Shown here piece after piece: positions 24,816 to 32,314 of a stretch of DNA of 36,720 nt. The notes below the pieces were generated by a model that saw only the letters and a program-made list of their open reading frames with translations, did not search any database and had not been told where the DNA came from. Both the position numbers and the translations under genes were made by a program. Position 1 is the stretch's first letter, and every line of letters begins with the position of its first letter. The stretch comes from an uncultured Bacilli bacterium (lineage in GTDB: Bacteria > Bacillota_I > Bacilli_A > RF39 > UBA660): positions 1 through 36,720 of the forward strand of contig CAJUJA010000006.1 of NCBI GenBank assembly GCA_910586635.1, in the 5' to 3' direction.

Positions 24816-24831
24816 TGTTGCAATTGCAACA
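24816..24831. promoter_or_regulatory. Perfect 16-bp palindrome, candidate Crp/Fnr operator
   Basis: TGTTGCAATTGCAACA is a perfect palindrome in the divergent nrdD/crp intergenic region. It contains two tandem TTGCAA hexamers. The first is the -35 of the plus-strand promoter; on the minus strand, TTGCAA-N16-TATCAA could serve nrdD. Size and symmetry fit a Crp/Fnr dimer site. Binding by the adjacent regulator is inferred. Confidence 0.65.
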
Positions 24832-24846
24832 ATTTTACATTATAAT
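24818..24846 (+). promoter_or_regulatory. Promoter of the Crp/Fnr regulator gene
   Basis: TTGCAA (24818-24823), a 17-bp spacer and TATAAT (24841-24846). The -35 lies inside the palindrome, so a bound dimer would block RNA polymerase, suggesting autorepression. Confidence 0.65.
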
Positions 24847-24874
24847 TTTTTTATGGAAATGTGAGGTTTTTGAA

Positions 24875-25510
24875 ATGCTTGAAAATCAAAGGATTTACAA
24901 AAATATTGAAAAAAAAGATTTAAAAAAATTATTAAACACTTTACAGTCAAATACACTTTTTTACAAATCAGATCAAACGATAGCCTATTCAATAGGAAAC
25001 CGAAATTTGATTGGTATTATAGAAGAAGGAAGTGCAAAATTATTAAGATATGATTATGATGGTGCTAGAACCATTCTAGATGAAATGAATGTAGGAGATA
25101 TTTTTTCAGATATGTTTTTATCTACAGATAGTGGAGAATTATCTGTCATTGCAACAACAGATTGTAAGGTTACTTTTATTGAATACGATAAGTTAATAGA
25201 AGAATGTAAAACTAGTAAAATTGCTCCCGTTCTTTTAGATAATCTAGTAAAGCTAATTACCAAAAAATTAATAAAAAGAAATGAAAGAATCGAACTTCTA
25301 ACAAGAAGAAGTATAAGAAATAAATTACTTCGTTATTTTGAACTAGAGGAAAAAAAGAATAACTCTAAAACCTTTAATTTAAAATATACTTATACAGACC
25401 TAGCTGATTATCTATCGATTGATAGAAGTGCTATGATGAGGGAATTAAAGAACTTAAAAGAGGACAAACTAATTGAAGATATTAATAAAAAAATAACCAT
25501 CCTTTATTAA
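24875..25510 (+). CDS. Crp/Fnr-family transcriptional regulator
   Basis: This 211-residue protein has an N-terminal cyclic-nucleotide-binding-like beta barrel (GIIEEGSAKLLRYDYDGART, then FSDMFLSTDSGELSVIATTD) and a C-terminal winged helix with recognition helix LSIDRSAMMRELKNLKED. The N-terminus has no FNR-type cysteine cluster, so it probably senses another signal, and the usual RxS pocket of CRP is not evident, arguing against cAMP. The DRSAxxREL helix is that of a Crp/Fnr subgroup common in Clostridia. The start is ATG 24875 with GAGG upstream; an earlier in-frame ATG at 24818 falls within the promoter. Its divergent placement and the palindrome suggest control of itself and nrdD-nrdG-dut. 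Confidence 0.9.
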   Translation: MLENQRIYKNIEKKDLKKLLNTLQSNTLFYKSDQTIAYSIGNRNLIGIIEEGSAKLLRYDYDGARTILDEMNVGDIFSDMFLSTDSGELSVIATTDCKVTFIEYDKLIEECKTSKIAPVLLDNLVKLITKKLIKRNERIELLTRRSIRNKLLRYFELEEKKNNSKTFNLKYTYTDLADYLSIDRSAMMRELKNLKEDKLIEDINKKITILY

Positions 25511-25684
25511 AAAGATCCTAAATGACATCATTAGAATTATAGATACTAAAAATCACGATAACTATAGTATAGGTTGAAAACATTCTTATAAACTATTATT
25601 CAACCAAATATACAAAAACAAAATGTCAATTTTACATTTTTCTTATTTTTTATATACGATTTATATTCTCAAAACTATTAGAAA
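25511..25684. other. Intergenic stretch without identified genes
   Basis: AT-rich. The only structure seen is an interrupted inverted repeat GGTTGAA (25572-25578) and TTCAACC (25599-25605) without a T tract. No clear terminator for the crp gene was found. Confidence 0.4.
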
Positions 25685-25693
25685 TGTTATAAT
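25685..25693 (+). promoter_or_regulatory. Extended -10 promoter of the 25717 gene
   Basis: TG, one base, then TATAAT at 25688-25693 forms an extended -10, which often works without a good -35. It lies 24 bp before the ATG, which has AGGAAC and AGGAA upstream. Confidence 0.5.
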
Positions 25694-25716
25694 TTAGGTC
25701 AAGATAGGAACAGGAA

Positions 25717-26259
25717 ATGGATATTAAAAAGAAAAATGCTAAAGGTTTAATTATTGCAATAGTAATATTGGTAATTTTAGTAATTGCGTTGGGTGGATAT
25801 ATTGGCTATGATAAGTTTTTAAGTAAAGACAATACCGGAACTACTGAAGAAAATTCAAAGAATAAAGCTAATGCTAAAAACAAAATTCAGAATACTGAGG
25901 AGAATGAAAATAGTAGTCATGTAAAAACAAGAATATGTACAGGTATTTATAGTGGCAGTGCTACTGTTAGTCTGAATGCTTAAACAGGTGAATATAAAAA
26001 GGGAATACTTACAATTGAATTAAAAGCAGATGGTTCATATGAACTAAAAAAGGATAATAACATTAATTCTTTGGGATCATATACAATAATCAATAATGCT
26101 TTATTATTAACAACTGCTCCATCTACTTGTGGACCTGGTATGGATTGTTCTCCCAAATATTCAGAATTCTTAAGTATAAGTGAGGATTACTCAAAAATTT
26201 TTGGAGGATATGGATCATATTTCTTCGAGCCAGACTTTACACTAGATAAACAAAATTAA
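25717..26259 (+). pseudogene. Membrane-anchored protein interrupted by one in-frame TAA
   Basis: The frame from ATG 25717 stays open to the TAA ending at 26259 except for one TAA at 25981-25983, giving 180 codons in all. The first 88 codons encode a Lys-rich start, a membrane anchor (LIIAIVILVILVIALGGYIG), a charged linker and CTGIYSGSATVSLNA. The part after the stop continues naturally (TGEYKKGILTIELKADGSYE, then APSTCGPGMDCSPKYSEFLS) and ends in YFFEPDFTLDKQN. The external domain looks like a small beta-rich fold with three Cys. No frame change is needed, so a point nonsense mutation is the simplest cause. Promoter, ribosome site and terminator are all intact, so the gene was recently functional. 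Family unknown. Confidence 0.8.
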
Positions 26260-26263
26260 GGGT

Positions 26264-26302
26264 TGTTGAATAATTATATATTATTCAACATCAATTTTTA
26301 TC
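26264..26302 (+). terminator. Rho-independent terminator after the 25717 gene
   Basis: Perfect 11-bp arms TGTTGAATAAT (26264-26274) and ATTATTCAACA (26280-26290) with a 5-base loop, followed by TCAATTTTTAT. Confidence 0.8.
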
Positions 26303-26315
26303 CTTAAATAATAAT

Positions 26316-26340
26316 CCACTAGTTGAACTAGTGGTTTTTC
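26316..26340 (+). terminator. Hairpin with T tract at the IS remnant edge
   Basis: CCACTAGT (26316-26323), loop TGA, ACTAGTGG (26327-26334), then TTTTTC. It may be an IS end structure and also stops plus-strand transcription. Confidence 0.6.
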
Positions 26341-26370
26341 TTAAACACCTATAAGGTGATATTACTGGCG

Positions 26371-26393
26371 GCTCCCATTTGGGAGCTTTTTTG
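26371..26393 (+). terminator. Second hairpin with T tract in the IS remnant
   Basis: GCTCCCA (26371-26377), TT, TGGGAGC (26380-26386), then TTTTTTG, nested in GGCGG...CCGCC. It fits a terminator or transposase-recognised end. Confidence 0.6.
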
Positions 26394-26420
26394 TTCCGCC
26401 AATCGCCTTTGTCACTCTAA

Positions 26421-26674
26421 CTATCCCTTAAAAGGGTCGTTATATTCTTTCACGCTTCTCTTATCTAGAAGCATATCTCCAGTTTCTTGTTCTCTTATAT
26501 ATTTTTTAATTGTATTTTTATTTAGTCCAACGGTACTAACATAATATCTCTTCGGAGTTTCCCATATATTGCCCTTCTTCTAAATTTTGGAATGAAAACA
26601 ATATGATATTGGCAATCATATTTAGTATGAGATAATTGGCTCTCATCTATATTTGATTTTCTTTTTTGAAACAT
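26421..26674 (-). pseudogene. tnpA: IS200-type transposase TnpA, internally deleted
   Basis: From ATG 26674 the N-terminus reads QLSHTKYDCQYHIVFIPKFR and RRRAIYGKLRRDI, typical of IS200 TnpA. It then jumps, with a frame change, straight to the C-terminal region YYVSTVGLNKNTIKKY and RSVKEYNDPFKG before TAG at 26421. About 200 bp are missing, including the region that encodes the catalytic HUH histidines (usually DHIHM-like). The remaining 254 bp compare with about 450 bp in active copies, so no functional transposase can be made. Confidence 0.88.
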
Positions 26675-26719
26675 AATAAATTTTAGATACAAATCTATTA
26701 CCCAAAAAATTATTTTAGA

Positions 26720-27334
26720 TTAGTACTTTAATTGAACATCTTTTATTTTAACAATCAATTTATCACCTAATATATAGCATTCACCTAAACATGATTCTCT
26801 TAATATAAAACGATCCATTAATTTATTAAATATCAAGATAACATTTTCTGTACAATATTGTTCTTTCCGATTTTTAATATAAAAGTAGTATTTTATACGA
26901 CCTCTAGAGCTATCGCTACTATCCGACTTTTTATATTTAATTATTGTTTCAACATCTTCAACATTAACTTTATAAAAAGGTGTTTTTATTTTTTTTTATA
27001 ATATTTATGAGTGGAAAAATAGATGATAAGTATGAAATAATAATGAGTATACAACAAATAGGTAAAAATTTTATAATACTTTTTCCGAAAAACAAAAAAA
27101 GAATATACCCATAATCATACTTGCTATTACATACAATACAAAATAATATCCTATATTCTTTACTAGAAGCTTTCTAAAAAGAGCCACTTCACCTTTTTCT
27201 ATTTTATTGCAATACTCCATTAACTCACCTAAACAGGTATTTTCAGCTTTCTGAACTAACATTAAAAGTCTGATTACACACACGAACAAAACTAATACTA
27301 ATAGCAGTGGCCAATATTTAATTACCAATTTCAT
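26720..27334 (-). pseudogene. Membrane protein gene broken by two small frameshifts
   Basis: An 87-codon frame from ATG 27334 (AGGAAGG upstream) encodes two hydrophobic spans (WPLLLVLVLFVCVIRLLMLV and YFVLYVIASMIMGIFFFCFS) and stops at 27071. One frame over, the sequence continues as a third span (YLLYTHYYFILIIYFSTH) and stops at a nine-A run near 27000. In a third frame a soluble domain follows (TPFYKVNVEDVETIIKYKKS, then FNKLMDRFILRESCLGECYI) to TAA 26720. Removing one A from the five-A run near 27083 and adding one A to the nine-A run would give a single protein of about 205 residues. The pieces are consistent in order, strand and topology. Family unknown. It lies between tex and the IS remnant. 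Confidence 0.65.
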
Positions 27335-27431
27335 ATATTATTTTTCCTTCCTCTTTCTACTTCTAGCATATATATCATTACTAAACTTTTTCATGTCTAT
27401 ATATCTATACTAACATCATCTTTAAAATTCT

Positions 27432-29585
27432 TTAATCATTCAATAAACTCAAGCTTACTTTTTCTTTTTCTATAGATATATCCTCCACATAACAGTCAAC
27501 GATATCTCCAACACTAAATAAATCAGAGGGGTGTTTAATAAATTCATGACTTAGTTTAGAGATATGAGCAAGTCCATCGTTATGAAGACCGATATCAATA
27601 AATAGTCCAAAATCTACCACATTTCGTACAGTTCCCTGTAACTTATCTCCAATATGTAAATCTTCAATGTGCAATACATCACTTTTTAAAATAGGGTGTG
27701 GCATATTATCTCTAGGATCTCTTTCTGGTGACATTAATGATTTTACAATATCTTCTAAGGTATAAACATCAATTTCTAAATCTTCAGAAACTTCCAAAAT
27801 ATCAAGATCTTTTAATTTTTCTTTTAATTTTTCACTTCCAATATCTTGGGCTTTTAACTCTAGACTAGTTAAAAGTTTCATCGTTGCCTCATAGCTTTCC
27901 GGATGGATTGATGTTTTATCTAAAGGATTTTCTCCATCTAGTATTCGGATAAATCCAATCGACTGTTCAAAAATCTTAGGAGTAATTCCTTTTAGTTTTT
28001 TAATTTCATCACGCGAGGTGAATTTTTCTAACTGATTTCTTCTTTCTAGCAAAGCTTGAATCGCCTTTTTGGTAAGGCCAGATACATAGGAAAGTATGCT
28101 TGATGAGGCAGTGTTAATATTCACTCCTACTGAGTTTACACATTTTTCTACTACAAATGTTAAAGACTCATCTAATTTCTTTTGTGTAACATCATGTTGA
28201 TAAAGACCTACTCCTATACTTTTCGGATCAATCTTAACAAGCTCTGATAAAGCATCCTGAAGTCTTCTACCAATACTAATTGCACTTCTTTTTTCTACTG
28301 TTAAATCAGGGAACTCCTCTATTGCTAGTTTTGATGCAGAATATACAGACGCTCCTGCTTCACTAACAATAATATAGTCTACATGTCTTTTTGATTCTTT
28401 AATTACACTGGCAATAAAAGCCTCACTCTCACGAGAAGCTGTCCCATTTCCTATTGCAATAATATCAATGTCATACTTATCAATTAGTTCTAGTACTTTT
28501 TTCTTAGACTCTTCTATCTTTAGATGAGGCTCCGTAGGATAAATCACTGCAATTTCTAAAGGTTTTCCTGTTTTATCTAATACTGCTAGTTTGCATCCAG
28601 TACGAAATGCAGGATCATACCCTAGTACTACCTTTTCTTTTATGGGTGGGGTAAGAAGTAAATTTTCAACATTAGTTGCAAAGTTCTCTATTGATACTTC
28701 TTCTGCTTTTTCTTTTAATTCTGCACGTATTTCACGTTCTATGCTAGGCAAAATTAGTCTTTTTAAAGAATCAATGATAGAATTTTTTACGATATCTACT
28801 ACAAAACTATTTTGATTTTTAATTAACTTTTTTTCTAAATAAGCAACAACCTCATCTTTATTAAAGTCAATGGATACGGATAATACCCCTTCTTTTTCTC
28901 CTCGATTCATAGCCATAATCCTGTGTGGCTTTACCCATTTTAATACTTCTTGATAGTCATAATACATCTCATAAATCTTATCGACATCCTTTTCTTCTTT
29001 TGATTTCTTCTTTTTAGAAGTGATCACTCCATTTTTATAAATAAAACTTCTCATATATTTACGATAAAAAGCATTATCACTAATCCATTCTGCAATAATA
29101 TAGCCTGCACCTTCAATTGCTTTCTCAACCGAAATCACCTGATCATTCAGATAGGGTTCTGCCAGTTGCTCTATACTACCATTTATAGGAAAAGACATAA
29201 TTTTTTTAGCTAGTGGCTCTAACCCATTTTTTATTGCCTCTGTTGCCTTTGTTTTTTTCTTTTCTTTATAAGGTCTATATAAATCATCCACTTCCACTAA
29301 TTTACTACAAGATAAAATATTGCTTTTTAACTCTTCTGTAAGCAATCCCTTTTCATCAATCAGTCTAATAACATCTTCCTTTCTTTTTAATAAATTAACC
29401 TGATATTCATAGACTTCATTTATCTTTCTGATTACCTCTTCATCTAAAGCATTCGTAGCTTCTTTTCTATATCTTGCGATAAAAGGAATCGTATTACCCT
29501 CACTTAATAGGGTTAATACTGTATTTACTTGTTTTTCTGTAATATTTAAATCTCTACTAATTTCTTTTATAATTACTTCATTCAT
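27432..29585 (-). CDS. tex: Tex-family RNA-binding transcription accessory protein
   Basis: This 717-residue protein has the full Tex architecture: an N-terminal helical domain (ISRDLNITEKQVNTVLTLLS, then NTIPFIARYRKEATNALDEE), a YqgF-like RNase H fold (VVLGYDPAFRTGCKLAVLDK, about 320), helix-hairpin-helix segments (KCVNSVGVNINTASSSILSY, about 480; EIKKLKGITPKIFEQSIGFI, about 540) and a C-terminal S1 domain (LQGTVRNVVDFGLFIDIGLH, about 650-715). Tex binds RNA and resembles eukaryotic Spt6; it affects expression of toxin and other genes in several bacteria. Length is normal. Start is ATG with GAGGTAAC upstream. It appears to be followed on the same strand by the broken membrane gene. Confidence 0.96.
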   Translation of the reverse strand: MNEVIIKEISRDLNITEKQVNTVLTLLSEGNTIPFIARYRKEATNALDEEVIRKINEVYEYQVNLLKRKEDVIRLIDEKGLLTEELKSNILSCSKLVEVDDLYRPYKEKKKTKATEAIKNGLEPLAKKIMSFPINGSIEQLAEPYLNDQVISVEKAIEGAGYIIAEWISDNAFYRKYMRSFIYKNGVITSKKKKSKEEKDVDKIYEMYYDYQEVLKWVKPHRIMAMNRGEKEGVLSVSIDFNKDEVVAYLEKKLIKNQNSFVVDIVKNSIIDSLKRLILPSIEREIRAELKEKAEEVSIENFATNVENLLLTPPIKEKVVLGYDPAFRTGCKLAVLDKTGKPLEIAVIYPTEPHLKIEESKKKVLELIDKYDIDIIAIGNGTASRESEAFIASVIKESKRHVDYIIVSEAGASVYSASKLAIEEFPDLTVEKRSAISIGRRLQDALSELVKIDPKSIGVGLYQHDVTQKKLDESLTFVVEKCVNSVGVNINTASSSILSYVSGLTKKAIQALLERRNQLEKFTSRDEIKKLKGITPKIFEQSIGFIRILDGENPLDKTSIHPESYEATMKLLTSLELKAQDIGSEKLKEKLKDLDILEVSEDLEIDVYTLEDIVKSLMSPERDPRDNMPHPILKSDVLHIEDLHIGDKLQGTVRNVVDFGLFIDIGLHNDGLAHISKLSHEFIKHPSDLFSVGDIVDCYVEDISIEKEKVSLSLLND

Positions 29586-29717
29586 ATGTTACCTCTTTTC
29601 TAGTTATAGTTATATTTATAGTCTATCACGCATTCCTTCTTTATGGAATAATTTATTTAAAAAGAGACCATGAGTTGATAAAAAATATATTTAAAACAAA
29701 AGAAATAGAAGTTTATC

Positions 29718-30395
29718 CTATTTTCCTTCTCTAATTACTTCAATCGTAATATTTTTTTCAATTCCCCCTTTGTTTTCCATACTATTTGTTAACATATCAA
29801 TTAAAAATTTCTTTCCTAATCCAATAGAACCGCCTCTATCTAAAACAATTGCTAAAGTATTAACCCCTAAAGAAGAATTTTTTATTCTAATAACAGACCA
29901 TTTCTTAATCTCAGTACCTGCTGCCACAATTCGGATATTTCCATATGTTTTATCTTGATAATATAGTCTACCATCACTTATATCAACACCGGTTGATGTA
30001 ATTCCACTACATCCTACACAATTCGCATTATAAAAGCTCATAGTTCCCTGATAAGTAGATAAAACATCTGTTTTTGGAGTAATAGATTCCTCTTGTTTAT
30101 CCTCTTTTGTCTCTTCCCTTTTTAAAACAGAAAATGATTTCTCTAATATCTCATCTTCCTTTATTTCCTCTACAGTTTCGGATTGTTTTTGATGGTTTTC
30201 ATCTGATTCCCTTTCTAAAGTAGAATCCTCTTTTATCATCTCTTGTTTTTCCTGGACTTTTGAAACTAAGTTAGTAGATAAAGCCTTCGCATTGATATTG
30301 GAATCTATAGTATCCGTGTTTATATTTACAGTTAATAGTAATATAGGAAATGAAAACAATAAAAAACAATTTATAACATTTGAAATTTTTTTCAT
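29718..30395 (-). CDS. Exported 3D-domain (RlpA/MltA-like beta-barrel) protein
   Basis: This 225-residue protein starts with a Lys-Lys and hydrophobic signal or anchor (VINCFLLFSFPILLLTVNIN, about 5-25), then a long charged Glu/Lys/Ser linker to about residue 115, and a C-terminal 3D domain: GTMSFYNANCVGCSGITSTG, IRIVAAGTEIKKWSVIRI and AIVLDRGGSIGLGKKFLIDM. Of the three Asp residues that name the family, the second (LDRGG) and third (LIDML) are visible; the first seems replaced. Related domains occur in YuiC/YocH-type cell-wall proteins that may cleave peptidoglycan. It is probably surface-exposed and wall-associated. It stands alone between tex and the rlmN operon. Confidence 0.85.
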   Translation of the reverse strand: MKKISNVINCFLLFSFPILLLTVNINTDTIDSNINAKALSTNLVSKVQEKQEMIKEDSTLERESDENHQKQSETVEEIKEDEILEKSFSVLKREETKEDKQEESITPKTDVLSTYQGTMSFYNANCVGCSGITSTGVDISDGRLYYQDKTYGNIRIVAAGTEIKKWSVIRIKNSSLGVNTLAIVLDRGGSIGLGKKFLIDMLTNSMENKGGIEKNITIEVIREGK

Positions 30396-30453
30396 AATAA
30401 AAACTCCTCATATCCATATTATCATATATACAAGGAATTTACAATCGTTTTAC

Positions 30454-30497
30454 AAAGTGATTAACAATTTGTAGTGTAAACATCAGTGAATCACTTT
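30454..30497 (-). repeat. Interrupted inverted repeat at the end of the 30491 gene
   Basis: AAAGTGATT (30454-30462) and AATCACTTT (30489-30497) could pair across 26 bases, overlapping the stop codon of the 30491 gene. There is no T run, so it is a weak terminator candidate for the rlmN-rpe operon. Confidence 0.35.
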
Positions 30498-31657
30498 CTA
30501 TTACAAATATACTTATTAGCAGTCATTTCTGATTCTATTTTGTCGATATCTTCAGATTTTTTAAACTCAGCAGGATATACTCCTCCTGCTTCTGTATAAG
30601 CAGAGGTAACCTCTTTTAAATCTAATTTCTCATAATCCAGAATTTGTTTATTACTATTCACACCACTATTCAAACTACAAGAAATGGTTACTCCATCCAA
30701 CTCTCCTGCCTCTTGTTTTAGGATTAAACACTCATCATATAGTTTCTCCAAATCTGCTTTGTCATCTATTTTATCACCTGTGTGTACTGTAGTATATTCC
30801 ATCTTGTATAATTGACTATTCGTAAAATGGAACAATGCTTCTATATTAATATCCAATTTCTTATTACTCTTTTTTAATTTACATTCCATAACTCCCGTAG
30901 TAATTTTTTCCTGTTTACTTTTATCTCTCATATCATTCATAAAACTAGTGATTTCTGGTAAAAAGTAAACCATAGCCATGAGCAAAACAAATAAAATAGC
31001 GGCCATAACTCTTTTAAAAGTAGATGGACCTCCCTTTTCCTTCTCCACTTTTACAGAAGTATCCTCTATAGCAGCAGGGGGAGGGCTAATGGTATTATTA
31101 GAAGCTACTGACTGAGTATTATTATTAACTGATACATTCTGTTGTGGTACAACTGGCGAGTTAGGATTAGTCTGAGAAGCTATTCCCTTGGACCCAACCT
31201 GTTGATTCACAGTCTTTTGCTGTTCCTGTTTTTTTCTTTCCTCTTCTTGTTTTTTTAAAGCTTCCTGCTCCTCTTGTCTTTTATTCTCTAAAGCTTGTTG
31301 CTCTTGTTTTTTTTGTTCTATTTGTCTTTGCTGGATTTCTAATTGCTGTTGTCGTAACTTTTGCTCTTCTGCCTTTTTTTGAGCTAAAAGCTGTGCATCC
31401 TGTACTGATTTTACCTCCTTATCGACCACAGGTTGTTTTGACTGTTCAGCGGGAACCACTGAAGCCTTATTTACCTGGTTTTGTGAATAATCAGGTGTAT
31501 CCTTAGTCAAATCCTTTATTCTTTCCATTTGTTCAGATAAAGCCTTTTCATCACCACTAATAACATCTTCTACATCCTCCGGAGAAATTACATTTTTATC
31601 TACTTCCTCCTTTGGTATAACTGGTTGAATTTCTTCCCTCTTCTTTTTCTTTGACAT
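30491..31657 (-). CDS. Hypothetical membrane protein with Gln/Glu-rich coiled coil
   Basis: This 388-residue protein has a basic start (MSKKKKREE), an acidic segment, a highly charged Gln/Lys/Glu coiled coil (about 90-150, for example QQLEIQQRQIEQKKQEQQAL), a low-complexity Asn/Pro/Ser linker, one membrane span (VMAAILFVLLMAMVYFLPEI, about 220-240) and an external C-terminal domain of about 140 residues with three Cys (VMECKLKKSNKKLDINIEAL, then VTISCSLNSGVNSNK, then YICNRK). The cytoplasmic coiled coil plus external domain suggests a scaffold or envelope protein. It is 26 bases after rpe with AAGGAG before the ATG, so it belongs to the prpC-prkC-rsgA-rpe unit; it could be a PrkC substrate, but that is inference. 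No family recognised. Confidence 0.75.
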   Translation of the reverse strand: MSKKKKREEIQPVIPKEEVDKNVISPEDVEDVISGDEKALSEQMERIKDLTKDTPDYSQNQVNKASVVPAEQSKQPVVDKEVKSVQDAQLLAQKKAEEQKLRQQQLEIQQRQIEQKKQEQQALENKRQEEQEALKKQEEERKKQEQQKTVNQQVGSKGIASQTNPNSPVVPQQNVSVNNNTQSVASNNTISPPPAAIEDTSVKVEKEKGGPSTFKRVMAAILFVLLMAMVYFLPEITSFMNDMRDKSKQEKITTGVMECKLKKSNKKLDINIEALFHFTNSQLYKMEYTTVHTGDKIDDKADLEKLYDECLILKQEAGELDGVTISCSLNSGVNSNKQILDYEKLDLKEVTSAYTEAGGVYPAEFKKSEDIDKIESEMTANKYICNRK

Positions 31658-31683
31658 ATTCCTATCTCCTTTTTATTCTTTGA

Positions 31684-32310
31684 TTATCTTAAATTATTAA
31701 TCCGTGTTTGAAAATCATTGCTATTTATAATATAACTTCCGGATACCAAAATATCACTTTCACTACAATATCCTTTGGTAAGATCCGTAATTCCTCCATC
31801 CACACTAATCTTCGCATGACTATGGTATTCCTTTAATAATACTCTCAATTCCTTTATTTTACTCTCTGTTTTTCTTAAAAAAGCCTGTCCACCTGCTCCA
31901 GGTTCTACGGACATAACTAATATAACATCCAAAAGAGGAAGATATGGCACTATTTCCTTAATCTCCGTATCCGGTCTAATTGCTAGTCCACATTGTATTC
32001 CACAACTTTTAATTAATTTTAAATTTTTTTCAATATCAACATCTAATTCTAAATGAATCACAATATATTCTGTATTTAAGCTAGCGTAATCCAAAATATA
32101 CTTTTCTGGATTTTGAACCATCAAATGGACATCTAGTCTCTTTGATGTATATTTATATATATTTCTCATTTCTTTAAAGGGCATTGTTTTATTCTTTACA
32201 AATTTACCATCCATAACGTCCATGTGAATAAAATCAGTATCTGTTTGATCCAATTTTCTTAAATCCTGAACTAAGTTTTTACTGCTTAAAAAAGAAGTTG
32301 AAATTAACAC
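31684..32310 (-). CDS. rpe: Ribulose-phosphate 3-epimerase
   Basis: This 208-residue TIM-barrel enzyme interconverts ribulose 5-phosphate and xylulose 5-phosphate. Catalytic and metal residues are visible in HMDVMDGKFVKN (first Asp and His), RLDVHLMVQNPEKY (second His), and ISVDGGIT (catalytic Asp). The phosphate loop reads VMSVEPGAGGQAFL where most enzymes have MSVNPGFGGQ, two changes at the loop. It is a little shorter than the usual 215-220 residues. The start is GTG, with AAGGA inside the end of rsgA, four bases after the rsgA stop. Its place after rsgA is the conserved Firmicute arrangement (prpC-prkC-rsgA-rpe). Confidence 0.92.
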   Translation of the reverse strand: MLISTSFLSSKNLVQDLRKLDQTDTDFIHMDVMDGKFVKNKTMPFKEMRNIYKYTSKRLDVHLMVQNPEKYILDYASLNTEYIVIHLELDVDIEKNLKLIKSCGIQCGLAIRPDTEIKEIVPYLPLLDVILVMSVEPGAGGQAFLRKTESKIKELRVLLKEYHSHAKISVDGGITDLTKGYCSESDILVSGSYIINSNDFQTRINNLR

Positions 32311-32314
32311 TTTA

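Larger units (their letters stand above)
26316..26674 (-). mobile_element. IS200/IS605-family insertion sequence remnant
   Basis: The stretch contains a deleted TnpA gene on the minus strand (26421-26674) and, downstream of it, a cluster of hairpins: CCACTAGT/ACTAGTGG (26316-26334, then T5), CACCT/AGGTG (26346-26358) and GCTCCCA/TGGGAGC (26371-26386, then T6) nested within a larger GGCGG/CCGCC pairing. Subterminal hairpins are the sites recognised by Y1 transposases of this family. No TnpB gene is present. The exact ends are not certain; IS200-type elements make no target duplication. Confidence 0.75.

Noticed and set aside
26071..26259. Separate 62-codon gene downstream of the 25717 gene
   Set aside because: It is the same frame as the upstream part after one TAA and has no ribosome site of its own, so it is the tail of the interrupted gene.
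28591..28815. Plus-strand open frame opposite tex
   Set aside because: Antisense to an intact conserved gene, without a ribosome site or promoter.
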